DNA from: Ichthyophis bannanicus
Taxonomy: Eukaryota; Chordata; Amphibia; Gymnophiona; Ichthyophiidae
Assembly (NCBI GenBank): GCA_033557465.1
Contig: CM066041.1
Span: 158,757,532 to 158,821,531, forward strand
Length of the DNA stretch: 64,000 nucleotides
Reading direction: 5' to 3'
The notes beneath the pieces are model-generated. The model did not search any database, was not told the DNA's origin, and saw only the letters and a list, made by a program, of their open reading frames with translations. This document shows positions 1-30,784 of the stretch, one piece after another; position 1 is the stretch's first letter; each line of letters starts with the position of its first letter. The translations under genes and the position numbers were made by a program.

Positions 1-499
1 TTTGGAAAAAGGGGGTGGGGGGGGAGTGGCAAATCTAACCATGTAGGCTGTGCAAGTTAGTACATTTTATTCTTCTTTTATGCTACTGCTTATCCTTTAG
101 GATATCTTGTCTTCCTGAGCCATAGTTTTCGCATGAGCTTCTGAAGTTACTTGAATTTCCATGTTTGAACAAAAGTACAGTTGTTAATATATGGTACTGC
201 CATCTTTAATGCAGTTAAAATCCAACACATTGAAAAAGGAGAGTTCAAACAAGATATTCAAATATATTTGTTAATTTATTATACTTTCTACATTTTAAAA
301 AATCAGCATGTTCAGCCTATAACCAACAAGGCCGCAGAAGAATTTAATCGTATACCTTTGTATATGGCTTTTTCTATCTTGTAGGCTGTGCTTTGTATAA
401 TTTCTCTTATTCATTCATATACCGTGATAGCATTCGTCCAAGAAACGCATGGAGACAAAGCCATACACTTATCTAAGAAAGTCAAAGTGCATACAGTGG
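1..499. other. Unassigned sequence upstream of DCXR exon 3
   Basis: AT-rich non-coding sequence. No exon, terminal repeat or recognisable element was seen. Confidence 0.4.
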
Positions 500-605
500 C
501 AAATGCTAGGTACGTATGACCTAGATTGGCCACTGTTGGAAACAGGATACTGGGCTTGATGGACCTTGGTCTGACCCAGTATGGCATATCTTATGTTCTT
601 ATGCC
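500..605 (+). repeat. CR1-type LINE 3' tail
   Basis: Contains the CR1-like 3' consensus: a 'cactgttggaaacaggatac' block, the 'gatggaccttggtctgaccc' block, and the terminal TTATGTTCTTATG repeat. Similar tails recur at 885-970 (inverted), 5787-5850 and 43320-43415. Confidence 0.75.
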
Positions 606-884
606 CATTTGTTAGCTCATGTTCATCTGACATCAAAGCATAAAAATCAATTCAGACTTCAAAAGTGCAGTCCCACATTTTTTTCATCCATCTAATAAAA
701 CTGGGTGTGTTGGCATTGCAGCCAGTTTGGCTTTCTTAGATAAGTCTGTATATTCTCATGTAGTCTTACATTTCTCCTTTATTTAGTTCATTTGTGACTT
801 ACGTGGAGAAGTGAGGTAGATAGTAAATTTTGTAAAATGAAATCTGAAGTTTTATTTTAACAATTTCTTTTTTTTCTTCATCAA

Positions 885-1738
885 ACTGCCATACTGGGTA
901 AGACCAAAAGGTCCATCATGCCCAGTATCCTGTTTCCAACAGTGGCAAATCCAGGTCACAAGTACCTGACATATACCAGCTAGGTTCCATGCTACTTGCT
1001 CAATATATTTATGTTCGTATCCCTCATGTTAAATGTAACCCTCTAATTGTGTTGTGACCACTTTGATTGAAGGATAAGGTGGTATACAAGTCTGTCTAAA
1101 TAAATAAAATACTTATCCACAGGAATAAGCAGTAGTTTTCTCCTGGACTTACCTTAATGATGTGTTATGGACTTTTCTCCTCGAGGAATCTGTCCAAACC
1201 TTTTTTTTTTTTCTTAAACTGGCTACAATAATTGCTTTTATCACATCTGCTGTCAGAGTTCCAAAAATTATACATTGAAGGAAAAACATTTTCTCAAATT
1301 TTTCAGTGTACAACTTCATACTGTGCCCCCTACTCTTTGTACCTCTTTGAAAGAGTAAGAAATCCATTTGTATTTACTCACTGCACTCAAGATTTTATAG
1401 ACCTCTATCATATCTCTGAGGCATTTCTTCTCCAGTCTGAAGAGCCCTAACCTCTTTAGCCTTCATAGGAGAGTTGTTTTGTCCTCTCTATCATTCTGGT
1501 CACCCTTCTCTGTATCTTTTTTGAGATCTGGAGACCAGAATTGCACACAATAGTATGTTTATGCAATTTCTTGATATACCACCCAGTCTGAAGGGCATCA
1601 CAGTCGCACCATGGAACAGTAGAGGCATTATGATCTGTTTTATTCACCATTCCTTTCCTTGTATCCTATTTGTGGTTCTTTTTTAAGCCATCACTGCACA
1701 CTGCTTAGAGAATTTCAACATATTATCCACAGTGACAC
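885..1738 (-). mobile_element. CR1 LINE, 3' part (left piece of a split copy)
   Basis: Minus-strand CR1: the 3' tail at 885-970, then the reverse transcriptase C-terminal region. On the minus strand, remnants of the YEERLKRLGL and DMIEVYK motifs near 1400-1480 and of VQRRVTRMIE near 1500 can be read. The copy is interrupted at 1739 and resumes at 5546. A short tail with AATAAATAAA (about 1010-1112) looks like a separate SINE or L2 end inserted within it. Confidence 0.7.
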
Positions 1739-1921
1739 TTAGGGGTATGTTTACTAAACCGTCCTAATGTTACTGGCGCTAGTTGCAGCGATAATGTGAA
1801 GAATGCCATATAAGGAGTGGGCGTTCCAGTCCTAAGGTAGCAAGAATCTGTATCGTGTGATAGTGGGCGCCGTGGCACGTTAACGCGCGTTAACACTAAG
1901 TACATGCCAGCGCAGTGTTAG

Positions 1922-2341
1922 AAGCTATAACGATGTAGCCCACTGGTTACTGCAATGACTGTGGAGGCAGAGGTCATGGGTTCGATCCCGCAATGGTGTA
2001 ATCTAAAAAAGGCTGTCTGAGGTATTTTCTTTTAATTTAAATCAGTGCTGCCAGCAAAAACACCCTCACAGTGCCGTAACCTAAGGTGCCTCATAAGGTG
2101 CCCTATAAGTCACATTATAAAGTGCCCTGTCTGCCAAGGCACCCTATAAAGTGCCCTATAGGGCGCCTATGAGGCACCTTAGGCCTTCAGCACTGTGAGG
2201 GTGTTTCTGCTGGCAGCACCGATTTAAATTAAAAGGAAATGCCTCAGCCTTTTAGATTACACCACTGCGGGATCAAACCCATGACCTCTGCCTCCACAGT
2301 CATTGAAGTAACCAGTAGGCTACATCTCTATAGCTGCTACC
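1922..2341. repeat. Inverted pair of tRNA-like SINE heads (fold-back)
   Basis: Arms at about 1922-2112 and 2150-2341 are complementary with few mismatches. Each starts with a Pol III-type A box (TAGCCCACTGG, about 1937) and a B box (GGTTCGATCC, about 1979), with the mirrored boxes near 2270 and 2320. The inner part repeats short 'ggcaccttatagg'-like motifs. Confidence 0.65.
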
Positions 2342-3997
2342 CCATAGCTGGCTGGCTACAGAGAGTCTGCAGGTCACCACATAAACTGTCTGCTGTGGTT
2401 ACTAGGATAGGGTAAACCCACCCGTACCCATGATGCACTGCACATGCAGATAAGCAGTCTACAGCTGATCACATAATGGGATATGCACCCCCACAGCACC
2501 TAGGCCTGGTAGGGGGAACTGACCGTGTGTGTTTCTGGCACAGAGTAGCTACAGACCGTGACATTGTGCGGGTCCTGTGCTCACGCTAAGGGTGAGGGTG
2601 GGCACCCAGCACCAGGTCCGCAGCACCTGGCTTGGCTGAGATAGGCTATGCTGCAGTTCCCCATCAGTGCCAGTGTGTGATAGGTAGTCCTTGCAGACAC
2701 ACCTAGGATACACCTGGGTCCATCTGTATTTCCCAGTCACGTCTAGCCCTTGTGGACTATGATGCACCCAGAATAGTGCATATCCTGTGTGGGTGCCATG
2801 GTCACATGTTATAGATGAAGGGGGTGTTTGGACCCAAAAGCGGATTATGTAGCACCACCCAACCCGCCCTCTGTGGCTCAGGGTGGGGGGACGGGATCTC
2901 CCACCAACAGATCCACATTGTACATCTCTGCAATGGTGGCAGTAGAGAGGACCATCAACCTCAGTCCTGCTGGGGAACAGGCACCCTACAGGGCAGTTGA
3001 TGCAGATATGTACGCATCACATAAGGCAATGGCAGACAGGTAGAATGCTGAAGAAGCTCAGCTGCCCCCACCACTATCTGACATTCACCAGCAGAGGGCA
3101 CAGTCAGTTTCCACCCTGCAAGGTGTTCCAGCCATACATATGCTAACTGCAGACAGTCTGCTAGCTAGTACATAGTGCATGTTCCTGGAGGAACTGTGTG
3201 CACCCAAAAATGGGATGTGAACACACACACCAAGAAGGTATGTCAGTGATTGGGCCCCAGAAAAGAGAACCCATAAATATCACTTGAGAGAAATGCTACA
3301 TAGCACTATGGGGTCACTGCTCAGTCAGGGTGAGAGTGACCTCCCAGCATGACATGCTGTGGCCACCCTGTCCGTGCAGGTGGTGGTCAGGCACTACAAT
3401 GTCCCAGCAATTGCCCTATACTCTGTGCAGATGCATCCTGCCCAGGCCACCCTGTCCGGGCCATACCCACAGTACCTTGCTCCTCATTATGCACATTGGC
3501 AGGCTAACACTGGAAACAGTGCAAGCAGTGTGGGCTCAGTAAGGTGTGGGCAGCCACAACACACTGGATAGACATACACACACTCCCACACCTATGCCAG
3601 CATTGTGCAAATATGGAGGTTTGTGGCAGCCCTGGCTGCCTCACCAGTCCTGGGCACAGTGCAGGCATTGCTATAGTACGCAATACTGTTGGGGTCACTC
3701 CCCGGGGTGGTAAACACTGTCAGAAGCAATAACTGAAACACACTCCACAGATGTCAGAAAGGTTGCTATGATGAATCTCTATCAACAAATTGTGTTTAAC
3801 TTAGGATTTGTTAACTGACATTAATCATAGCAACCTTTTGATATATGTGGAACATGTTCCCAAGTTTAGGAAAGCATTGCTAAGGTATGCAGATGCTGCT
3901 CCACGCAGGGCCCAACAGCCTGACTCTCCATGAGGCTTTGGATAGGTGGAGCCTGTGGGTGTGGGTGTTTCTGCCCCTGTTGGCCATTGCTCTAGGG

Positions 3998-4190
3998 CAG
4001 AAGTTCCCAACTCCGGTCCTGGTGGGCCAAACACTGTTCATGTTTTCATGCTGTCCCTAATGAATATGCATGAGATACATTTGCATACAATGGGGGCAAT
4101 GCATACAAATGCAACACAGGCATATTTATTAGGGACAGCATGAAACCTGAATGGTGTTTGGCCCTCCAGGACTGCAGTTGGGAAACTCTG
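3998..4190. mobile_element. Palindromic hAT-type MITE, copy 1
   Basis: Near-palindrome with terminal CAGAAGTTCCCAACT and its complement, flanked by an exact 8-base duplication CTCTAGGG (3990-3997 and 4191-4198). Same family as 21806-21992 and 54763-54899. It is too short to encode anything and is nested in the Harbinger-like element. Confidence 0.85.
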
Positions 4191-4299
4191 CTCTAGGGAT
4201 TGCACATGTTTATGGTGTCTGTGCTCTGTAGGGTAAAATATAGGCATTTCAGGCATGTTTAATTTATCTGCAATAAAGGTTCCGTCTTTATTACCACGG

Positions 4300-4440
4300 T
4301 TTAGTACTGGGTAAAATATGGGGACAAGGTTGGCAGGAGCCACAGCTGGGACTTGAACTTGTGACCTTCTGCCCCTGAACACACTGGCGCTGTGTACTGC
4401 ACCAAACTGTTGCCACAGGGACAGATCACTCCCTGGGGAT
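4300..4440 (-). repeat. Possible tRNA-derived SINE
   Basis: On the minus strand a B-box-like AAGTTCAAGTCC and an A-box-like TTTGGTGCAGTAC are spaced as in tRNA-derived SINEs. Only one copy is seen in the window, so the call is weak. Confidence 0.35.
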
Positions 4441-5545
4441 ACCATGACTGTTCGTCAGACAGACCTTGTCTGTTGCAGTTCACGGCACCCACCTAAACGG
4501 GGCTTGGCCGTGGTCTGCTGTGGGCAGATGCCACTGTCCCCCTCCGCCACCATGCTGATATGCCATTATGCCGGTGGTGCGCAATCCCAGGCCATCCAAT
4601 GTGCTGGTAGGCAGCCGCCCTGCGGTGTGGGTTCTCGGGTAGGGGTGCCTACATGGACATGTGTGCTTCCCCCCCCCCCCAGCACCGCCTGCCAATGTTA
4701 TGTGCCCTTGGGGGTACCTGCTGGGTAATATCCCCTGTGACACTCACACTCGTGCCCATGTTGGTCCCTCATCAGTTGCTGTCTTGCTGTTTTACAGTTT
4801 CGGCATTCCTATGTGCTACCTAGGCATCTGCCTAGTCCACACTGTGCCCCAGCTGGACCACAGCATGTGCTGCCTGCAGCCCCTTGTATCCCATTTACAG
4901 CATCAGTACAGTTGCCATTTCCTACGTGCCCACTCTGCTGTTGCTGCACATGTGCATGCCCTAACAAACCTGCCCAATATAAACGACAAAAACCCCGATC
5001 ACCGCTATTTCAATGTGGGATCATTCACTTTGTAGGGGAACATAGACCCTTCCAAACATATCTTCCTTTTTATGCTTTGTCAGTAGTGTTGCTTTATGTT
5101 TATCATTAATATCACTATTGTCAAGCTTGGTTATTGGGATTTCAGATGTGGTTCTGGTCATTTTATATGTTTATTTGCCTTTTTGGTTCCTGCACATGTA
5201 TCACTACTATCACTTTTCTGGGTTTCCCTGCCTTTGCTGTACATTGCTGAGTGAAATGGTTTCTCCCTCCTGCAAATGTGCCTCTAACGCAAGGGTTTCA
5301 CTGGCGTTAGTGTTCAGACCCGGATTTCACAGTGTTAGTGTGCCTGGAGCATCTCCCTACCCACTCTCCGCCCATTGACCCCTATCTCCGCCCTCTGGGA
5401 GGCCTTACTCCACCCTTCAGAGCCGGATTTCACAGCGTTAGTATGCCTTAACACCGCTGCCGACGTTATCACACGATACGTGACGTTATTGAGTGATAAT
5501 GTTGCCGCTGCTACATTAAGATGGCTTAGTAAACATACCCCTTAG

Positions 5546-5690
5546 ATCCTTTTCCTAGGTGGTGTCTCCTAATGTGGAACTTTGCATCGTGTAGCTGTAG
5601 TTTGGATTGCTCTTCCACCAAGAGCATCACTTTGCACTTGTCCACATTAAGTTTCATCTGCCTTTTGGATGCCCAGCCCTGTAATAATTT
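5546..5690 (-). mobile_element. CR1 LINE, right piece of the split copy
   Basis: Continues the CR1 interrupted at 1738. On the minus strand it covers the RT segment after the palm, with 'gatccttttcctaggtggtg' and 'catcactttgcacttgtcca' blocks. Rejoining the two pieces across one TTA gives continuous CR1 sequence. Confidence 0.75.
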
Positions 5691-25346
<19,656 letters not shown>

Positions 25347-25412
25347 TGAAAGATGGACAATGTCTCTAGACAGAGGATTGGACTGCAGGAATAATACCTA
25401 TTCTCACAGTCA

Positions 25413-25418
25413 AATAAA
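25413..25418 (+). promoter_or_regulatory. Polyadenylation signal of DCXR
   Basis: A canonical AATAAA lies 67 bases after the stop codon, followed within 30 bases by a T-rich stretch. No competing signal lies nearer the stop. Confidence 0.75.
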
Positions 25419-25549
25419 ATGTTTTCCACCTTTAACTTTGACTTCTGGACTGGCTTATGGATTAGTAGTGGAAAGGTTTTATTATGTATAAAGAGATGGG
25501 AGGAGGTATATAAGGATTGAGGATGACTCGGGGTGTGGCTGCATGTCTG

Positions 25550-27783
25550 GTGGGTCATGGTAGCTGGAAGCAGAGTAATTATGGGTACTGTCTGGAAAGG
25601 CCTCCAAAATGCCTGTATACAAATGTTAGAAGTCTCAAAAAATAAGATGGGAGAAAGAGACTATATAGCACTAAATGAAAAGTTAGATAGGTGCACAGGT
25701 GATGGTCTCTTCAATTCTCCCTGTTGAGGGTAAAGGCCAAGGCAGAGAGGCTCGCATCTTGGAGATGAATGCATGGCTGTGTGGATGGTGTCATTGAGAG
25801 CGTTTTGGTTTCCTGGACCACGGGATGCTGTTGCAAGGGTTGCAGAACAGAGATGGCATCCATCTGTCCAAGAAAGTTCAACACAACTTCAGTAGTAGAC
25901 TGGCTAATCTACTGAAGAGGGCTTTAAACTAGATTCGTTGGGGATGAGTGAAGACAGCCCCCAGGTAAGTGAAACATTAAATACCTTTATGAAAATGGGT
26001 AAAAGGAGTAACATGGAAAGCAGTGTGTATAAATGCCCATAGCATGGGAAATAAGATCCCTGATGTTGAAGCTTTGATGGGAGTGAAACATGGTTCACAG
26101 AAAACCATGAATGGGATGTAACTATACCAGGCTATACTTTATTCAGAGAAGACAGGGAGGAGGAGTGGCACTATATGTAAAAAATAATATTAAAGCTTTG
26201 GCATTACAGAGCTTAAAAGGGAGAGAAGAGGCACTGTGGGTTAAACTAGAAAGAGGGAAAGAGAAATCTATTTGCATTGGCATGATATACAGACCTCCCT
26301 CATAAGAGGAAGAAGTGGACAGAGTTAATTGAAGATATATGCAGTATTGCTAGGAAAGGGGAAGTGCTACTGATAGGGGATTTCAATATGCCAGATGTTG
26401 TTTGGCACATTCCTTCTGCAGTATCATCTAGAAATAAGGAGATCCTGGATTCTCTACAGGGAGAACTATTCAGTCAATTGGTAACAGACCCCACACAGGA
26501 AGGGGCCCCATATTGGACTTGGTGCTTACTAATGGTGAAAGTGTTTCTGATGTTATAGTGGGAGATCATTTTGCATCCAGTGATCACCAGATGGTGTGGT
26601 TCAGTATTAGGGCTAGGGCTGTTAGAATCCATTCAGAAGCCAGGGTCTTAGACTTTAGGAAAACTAACTTTGCCAAGACGGGCCAATACCTCAGGGAGTC
26701 GTTAGCGGGATGGGAAAAGTTGGGGGATGTAGAAAAACAGTGGGCAAAACTGAAAGGGGATATTTTAAGGGCAACCAACCTTTTTGTTAAAATGGTAAAT
26801 AAAGGTAAAAGGAAAAGGAGACCGCTATGGTTTTCGAAAGAAGTAGCTGAAAAGGTGAAGAAAAAGAGGGAGGTCTTCATGAAATACAAGAGATCACAGA
26901 GAGGAAGACAGGCAACTATATTTGGAAAAACTTAGAGAAGCTAGCAAAAGTAGTCAGGAAAGCAAAGATTCAAAAAGAGGAGGAAATAGCCAATGCAATA
27001 AAATAGGGGGATAAGACCTTTTTCAGATATGTTAGTGAGAAGAGGAAGGGCAAAAGTGGTATTGTCAGACTCAAGGGTGAAGGGAAGGAATAGGTAGAAG
27101 CTGATGAAGATAAAGCGGAATTGCTTAACAAATATTTCTGTTCTGTGTTCACAGATGAAGAACCAGGAACAGGACCTCAGAAAACAGCGCCAAACAGGAA
27201 CAGAAGTGAGGGGGGTCTTGAACAATTTTCAGAAGACTCTGTTCGTGAGAAACTAGCTAAACCTAAAGTAGACAAAGCGATGGGACCGGATGAGATACAC
27301 CCTAGAATACTGAGGGAACTTGGGGACGTTCTAGCAGCTCCACTGACTGACCTTTTCAATGCCTCGTTGGAGTCAGGAGTGGTGCCAAAGGACTGGAGAG
27401 AGGCTCATGTGGTGCTTTTACACAAAAGCAGAAGTAAGGATGTGGTTAGTTTAACTTCAGTGGTGAGTAAATTATTGGAAATGCTGCTGAAAGAGAAAAT
27501 AGTGAGGTTTCTAGAGTCCAGTAGATTACAGGATCTGAGGCAGCATGGATTCACCAGAGGCAGGTCTTGTCAGACAAATCTGATTGATTTCTTTGACTGG
27601 GTGAGCAGGGAGTTGGACCGAGGGAGAGCCCTAGATGTGGTGTATTTAGATTTCAGTAAAGCCTTTGACACCGTTCCTCACAGGTGACTTATAAATAAAC
27701 TGAGCACCCTAGGGATGGACCCTAAAGTTACTGTTTGAGTTAGAAATTGGTTGAGTGGGAGGCAACAAAGGGTACAGGTAAAA
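25550..27783 (+). mobile_element. CR1 LINE with endonuclease and RT, 3'-truncated
   Basis: Immediately 3' of DCXR. The start (25550-25930) resembles the end of CR1 ORF1 and the ORF spacer. The endonuclease follows in broken frames: ALYVKNNIKALALQ (26150), LLIGDFNMPDVVW with the GDFN motif (26370), and ASSDHQMVWF with the SDH motif (26575). RT follows from 27121: KAMGPDEIHPRILREL, RQHGFTRGRSCQTNL, then VYLDFSKAFDTVPH with the first catalytic Asp. The copy ends at 27783 just after LSGRQQRVQV, before the YxDD motif. Several stops and frameshifts are present. Confidence 0.88.
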
Positions 27784-28466
27784 TATTGTGATCTGAGCCT
27801 CCCTTGTTGGCAGTGTACAAGTCCACTGAGCTACATATGGATCTGTTAGAAGAGCCAGTGAATGTGCTCAAGGGGTACCTCACTGAGAAGTAGAGGTAAT
27901 AAAGTAGAAAAAAACAAGTGGAGGTCAGAACCCTTCAGGGTGAGAAATAGCCCCAGGGGAAAAACTGGGGTAGTATAAGAGGTAGAGCTTCAGCGGAGAC
28001 GCAGAAGGTATTATTAAAGAAAGCTTAAGCTGTTTTGGTCCAAAAACAGTAGAAACCTAGGACCAAAAGAAAAAATGAGTCTGACCCAACTGGACTGGGG
28101 TTGGAAGCAGTCCATGTAGGGGAGAAAAGGTATGGAGACCCTTGTATCTGATAAGAAAGTAAGGACAGACTCAGGAGCGCTAAGCTTTAGAGTAACTGAA
28201 GCTCCGCAATGTCTTTCCTAAATGGGGTCAATTAGGAAAGAAAAAAGGTACATGGACTACCTAACCTTAAAAGACTATGGTAAGGAAAAAGTTTAATTTC
28301 CTCAGGAAGTGGTTATAAGTGTAGCCCCCTAAGTATGCTGGCACAGCATTGATAGGGGTAGTGCCCATCTGTCAGGATCATATAGGAATGTAAGGATATC
28401 TGAACCTAACAGACAGATAGATAAGTATATGGATACAGATCTATCTAAAAATATATCTCACTAGAT
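27784..28466. other. Unassigned sequence
   Basis: No terminal repeat or coding motif recognised. It follows the CR1 without a poly-A or tail. Confidence 0.4.
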
Positions 28467-28472
28467 CTAATA

Positions 28473-28510
<38 letters not shown>

Positions 28511-28618
28511 CATATATATACACACACACATATACACACACATATTTAAATATATACACATATAGGGTATATATGCCTATATCTATAAAGAGATATGTAT
28601 GGGCAGAAGACACACAGA

Positions 28619-28684
<66 letters not shown>

Positions 28685-28686
28685 CT
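28467..28686. repeat. (TA)n / (CA)n microsatellite
   Basis: A long uninterrupted TA run (28620-28679) is preceded by mixed TATG/TACA repeats. Open frames of alternating Tyr and Ile here are repeat artefacts. Confidence 0.95.
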
Positions 28687-30179
28687 ACCTATATGAATAT
28701 GTAGGCATATAGACACATGTCTCCAGGTATGTGGATGGAGAGATGTCCATAGAACCTGATCCCCCCCTAGGGATATAGGGAGAGAGGAAGATTCATCTGA
28801 CAGCAAGAAGGTTGATACCTGCTTGAATAGATACATAGAGAATCCTCTTTTCCTGGTTATGACTGGCAGAGTCAGAGGAAAGTTTTCCCTGACAAGAAGT
28901 CTGGATTCTTTTCAGAATTTGAGCTCTTGAATAACCAGGATGGCCTACGTGAAAATTGCAGAGGATAACTTCAGTCTGCAGACAGGAAGTCCAGATCTCT
29001 CCAGAATTGCAGTATGGAGAATGGATAGAGGACGCCCCTGGAGGAAGATACCCTAGTGACCCGCCTATGAGGGCAAGATGGGTATTAGGTGTCCTCTAGC
29101 TGCCATTGAAGAAAATTATCTCTGACGAGAAGACCAAAGGAGATATGGGCCAAGCCAGGGAATTGGCCCTTCTTTAGGTTTTACGTACTGAAAAGCCTGA
29201 GGCTTATGTCTCAAAAGAGATTTAAGATGAGATGGTAAGGGTAGGGAATACCTACCAGTCATGGAACATGACTGGGGGAACCCCTCCTAACCATCTGGGG
29301 TTATCTGCTAGGCAAGATACTAATGCTCTCTAGCAAGGGCCCATAGTGCAAAGCTACTCTGTAGAGATGCAGAGAGCATGCTGCAGGTTGGTTAGAAGAA
29401 AAAACTGGCTGTGGAAAGCCAGCAGGTAACCAGCTATTCTGCCAAGGACAAGGGGGCGAAGAATAGAAGTTAACCAACCAGACTGTGATAATAGGGTTTC
29501 TCAAACGAGGTTGATAACCTGTTTGGGACTTAGCACTGAGGCTAGGAGGATTGCTAGTGGAGGGGAATCCCTGGTTGTGTGGTGAACAGAACTAGTGGCT
29601 TAACCACTAGGAATTGCTGTATCTGCAGCAACTACCAGGGCAGCGGAAAAAAATTCTTTTCCCTCTTCCTTTTTTAGATTGGGAAAAAGAAGGAACAACA
29701 GACATGGTAGGACTTCCTATTGTCTGATGAGCTGCCCTAAAGTAAAAAGGGGGGAAACAACTCCAGAAGGGAGAATCCCCCGGTAGAACAGGTAGAGAAT
29801 CATAGGGGCTTACCAGTGTAAAAGAGCCACTCTTACAAACCAAATGTTGTAGTAAGAGGGAGGTAAGACAGAGTTGAAAGAGACCGACTATGGAGGAAGT
29901 CTCTGACAGGTGAGATGATACATGCCAGTACAGGGAAACAACTGTCTAATGATAGTTGTTACCTCTTTCCTCCAAGAGGAAGAGGAAAACCTGTTATGGG
30001 CATGATCATCATAAAGACTCTTAAAGTTAAAGAAAAGATGTCTCATGAAGAGATATCTAGGAAGGTTAGGATAAATTTAGTGCAGATACTGCAAATGAAA
30101 GAAGCAGACTGCTACTCTAACCACCAACCAGGAGGGGCAATGATGATCTATTTGAAACCCTGCGACTGCTGGGTTTGTT
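28687..30179 (-). other. Unassigned, possibly decayed DIRS sequence
   Basis: Near 29300-29400 a minus-strand reading, MLSASLQSSFALWALAREH, resembles the DIRS RNase H segment GSLSLCNEALRLWALAREHQ. It lies on the expected side of the D3 gag remnant. The rest could not be matched to RT or recombinase. Confidence 0.3.
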
Positions 30180-30428
30180 GACCCTGTTGAGGTTGTGGAT
30201 TCTTCAGACCAGGGCGATGTTTCCCCTGTTTGGGAACATCTGTATGATGGGCAGATGATGGATAAAACCTTCTCCCCCTAGGGGAAGAAAGTTTGGCAGG
30301 ACATTTCCTACCTACTGGGAAAGAAGAAGGCGTAGAATAGCCTCTGGAAACAGGAAAGTCAGTAGTTAACTGAGCAACCTGGAGTAAAGACTCCTTGTTG
30401 AAGAGATTTTCTCCAGTGCAAGGAGTAT
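30180..30428 (-). pseudogene. D3 gag C-terminal remnant
   Basis: On the minus strand from 30428: TPCTGENLFNKE, then a basic stretch, then QQGQQTQQSQGF before a stop, in the same order as the end of the D4 gag (PCTGENLFGKDW ... QQAQPPQGF). It joins in frame with 36023 when D4 is removed. Confidence 0.75.
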
Positions 30429-30784
30429 ATCTCCAGGAACAAGCAGGAATAAGTCCTCACATATGGGTACGTCGGAACCGACGGAGCCTGCGCGGGAAAG
30501 CTCCCCAGCTTCCCAGAAAGGAAGCTTTTGGGGCCTCCCACTGCACATGCGCGCTGCCTTCCCGCCTTCCTGACCAGCTCTCCTCAGTTTCTCTTTTTCC
30601 GCGGAGCCAGCAGGTCGCTGAAGAAATTCTTATTTTAGTTTGTTTCTTTAGACCGCGTACCTGCCTTCCCCATACCGAAACCGGTACCGCCGGTCTCTCT
30701 TTTCTTTCAAAAAAAAACAAAAAACAACTTTTATTTTTAGCACAACTTGGTGACCGGTTAGGCCTCAGGCATACACAAATTCTC

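Larger units (their letters stand above)
1739..5545. mobile_element. PIF/Harbinger-like DNA element, non-autonomous or decayed
   Basis: Ends are imperfect inverted repeats of about 35 bases, starting GGGGTATGTTTACTAA on the left (from 1742) and ending in its complement on the right (to 5542). A TTA triplet flanks each side (1739-1741 and 5543-5545), the target duplication typical of PIF/Harbinger. The outside flanks join into continuous CR1 sequence. No convincing DDE transposase was found. The interior holds a tRNA-like inverted pair (1922-2341), a hAT MITE (3998-4190) and short Pro/His-rich open frames (about 2820-3570) with no recognised domain. Confidence 0.75.

Noticed and set aside
1934..2005. 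Possible true tRNA gene.
   Set aside because: A and B boxes are present but no acceptor stem pairs, and the block is part of an inverted repeat.
28467..28836. Open frames of alternating Tyr-Ile residues.
   Set aside because: Translation of a TA microsatellite.
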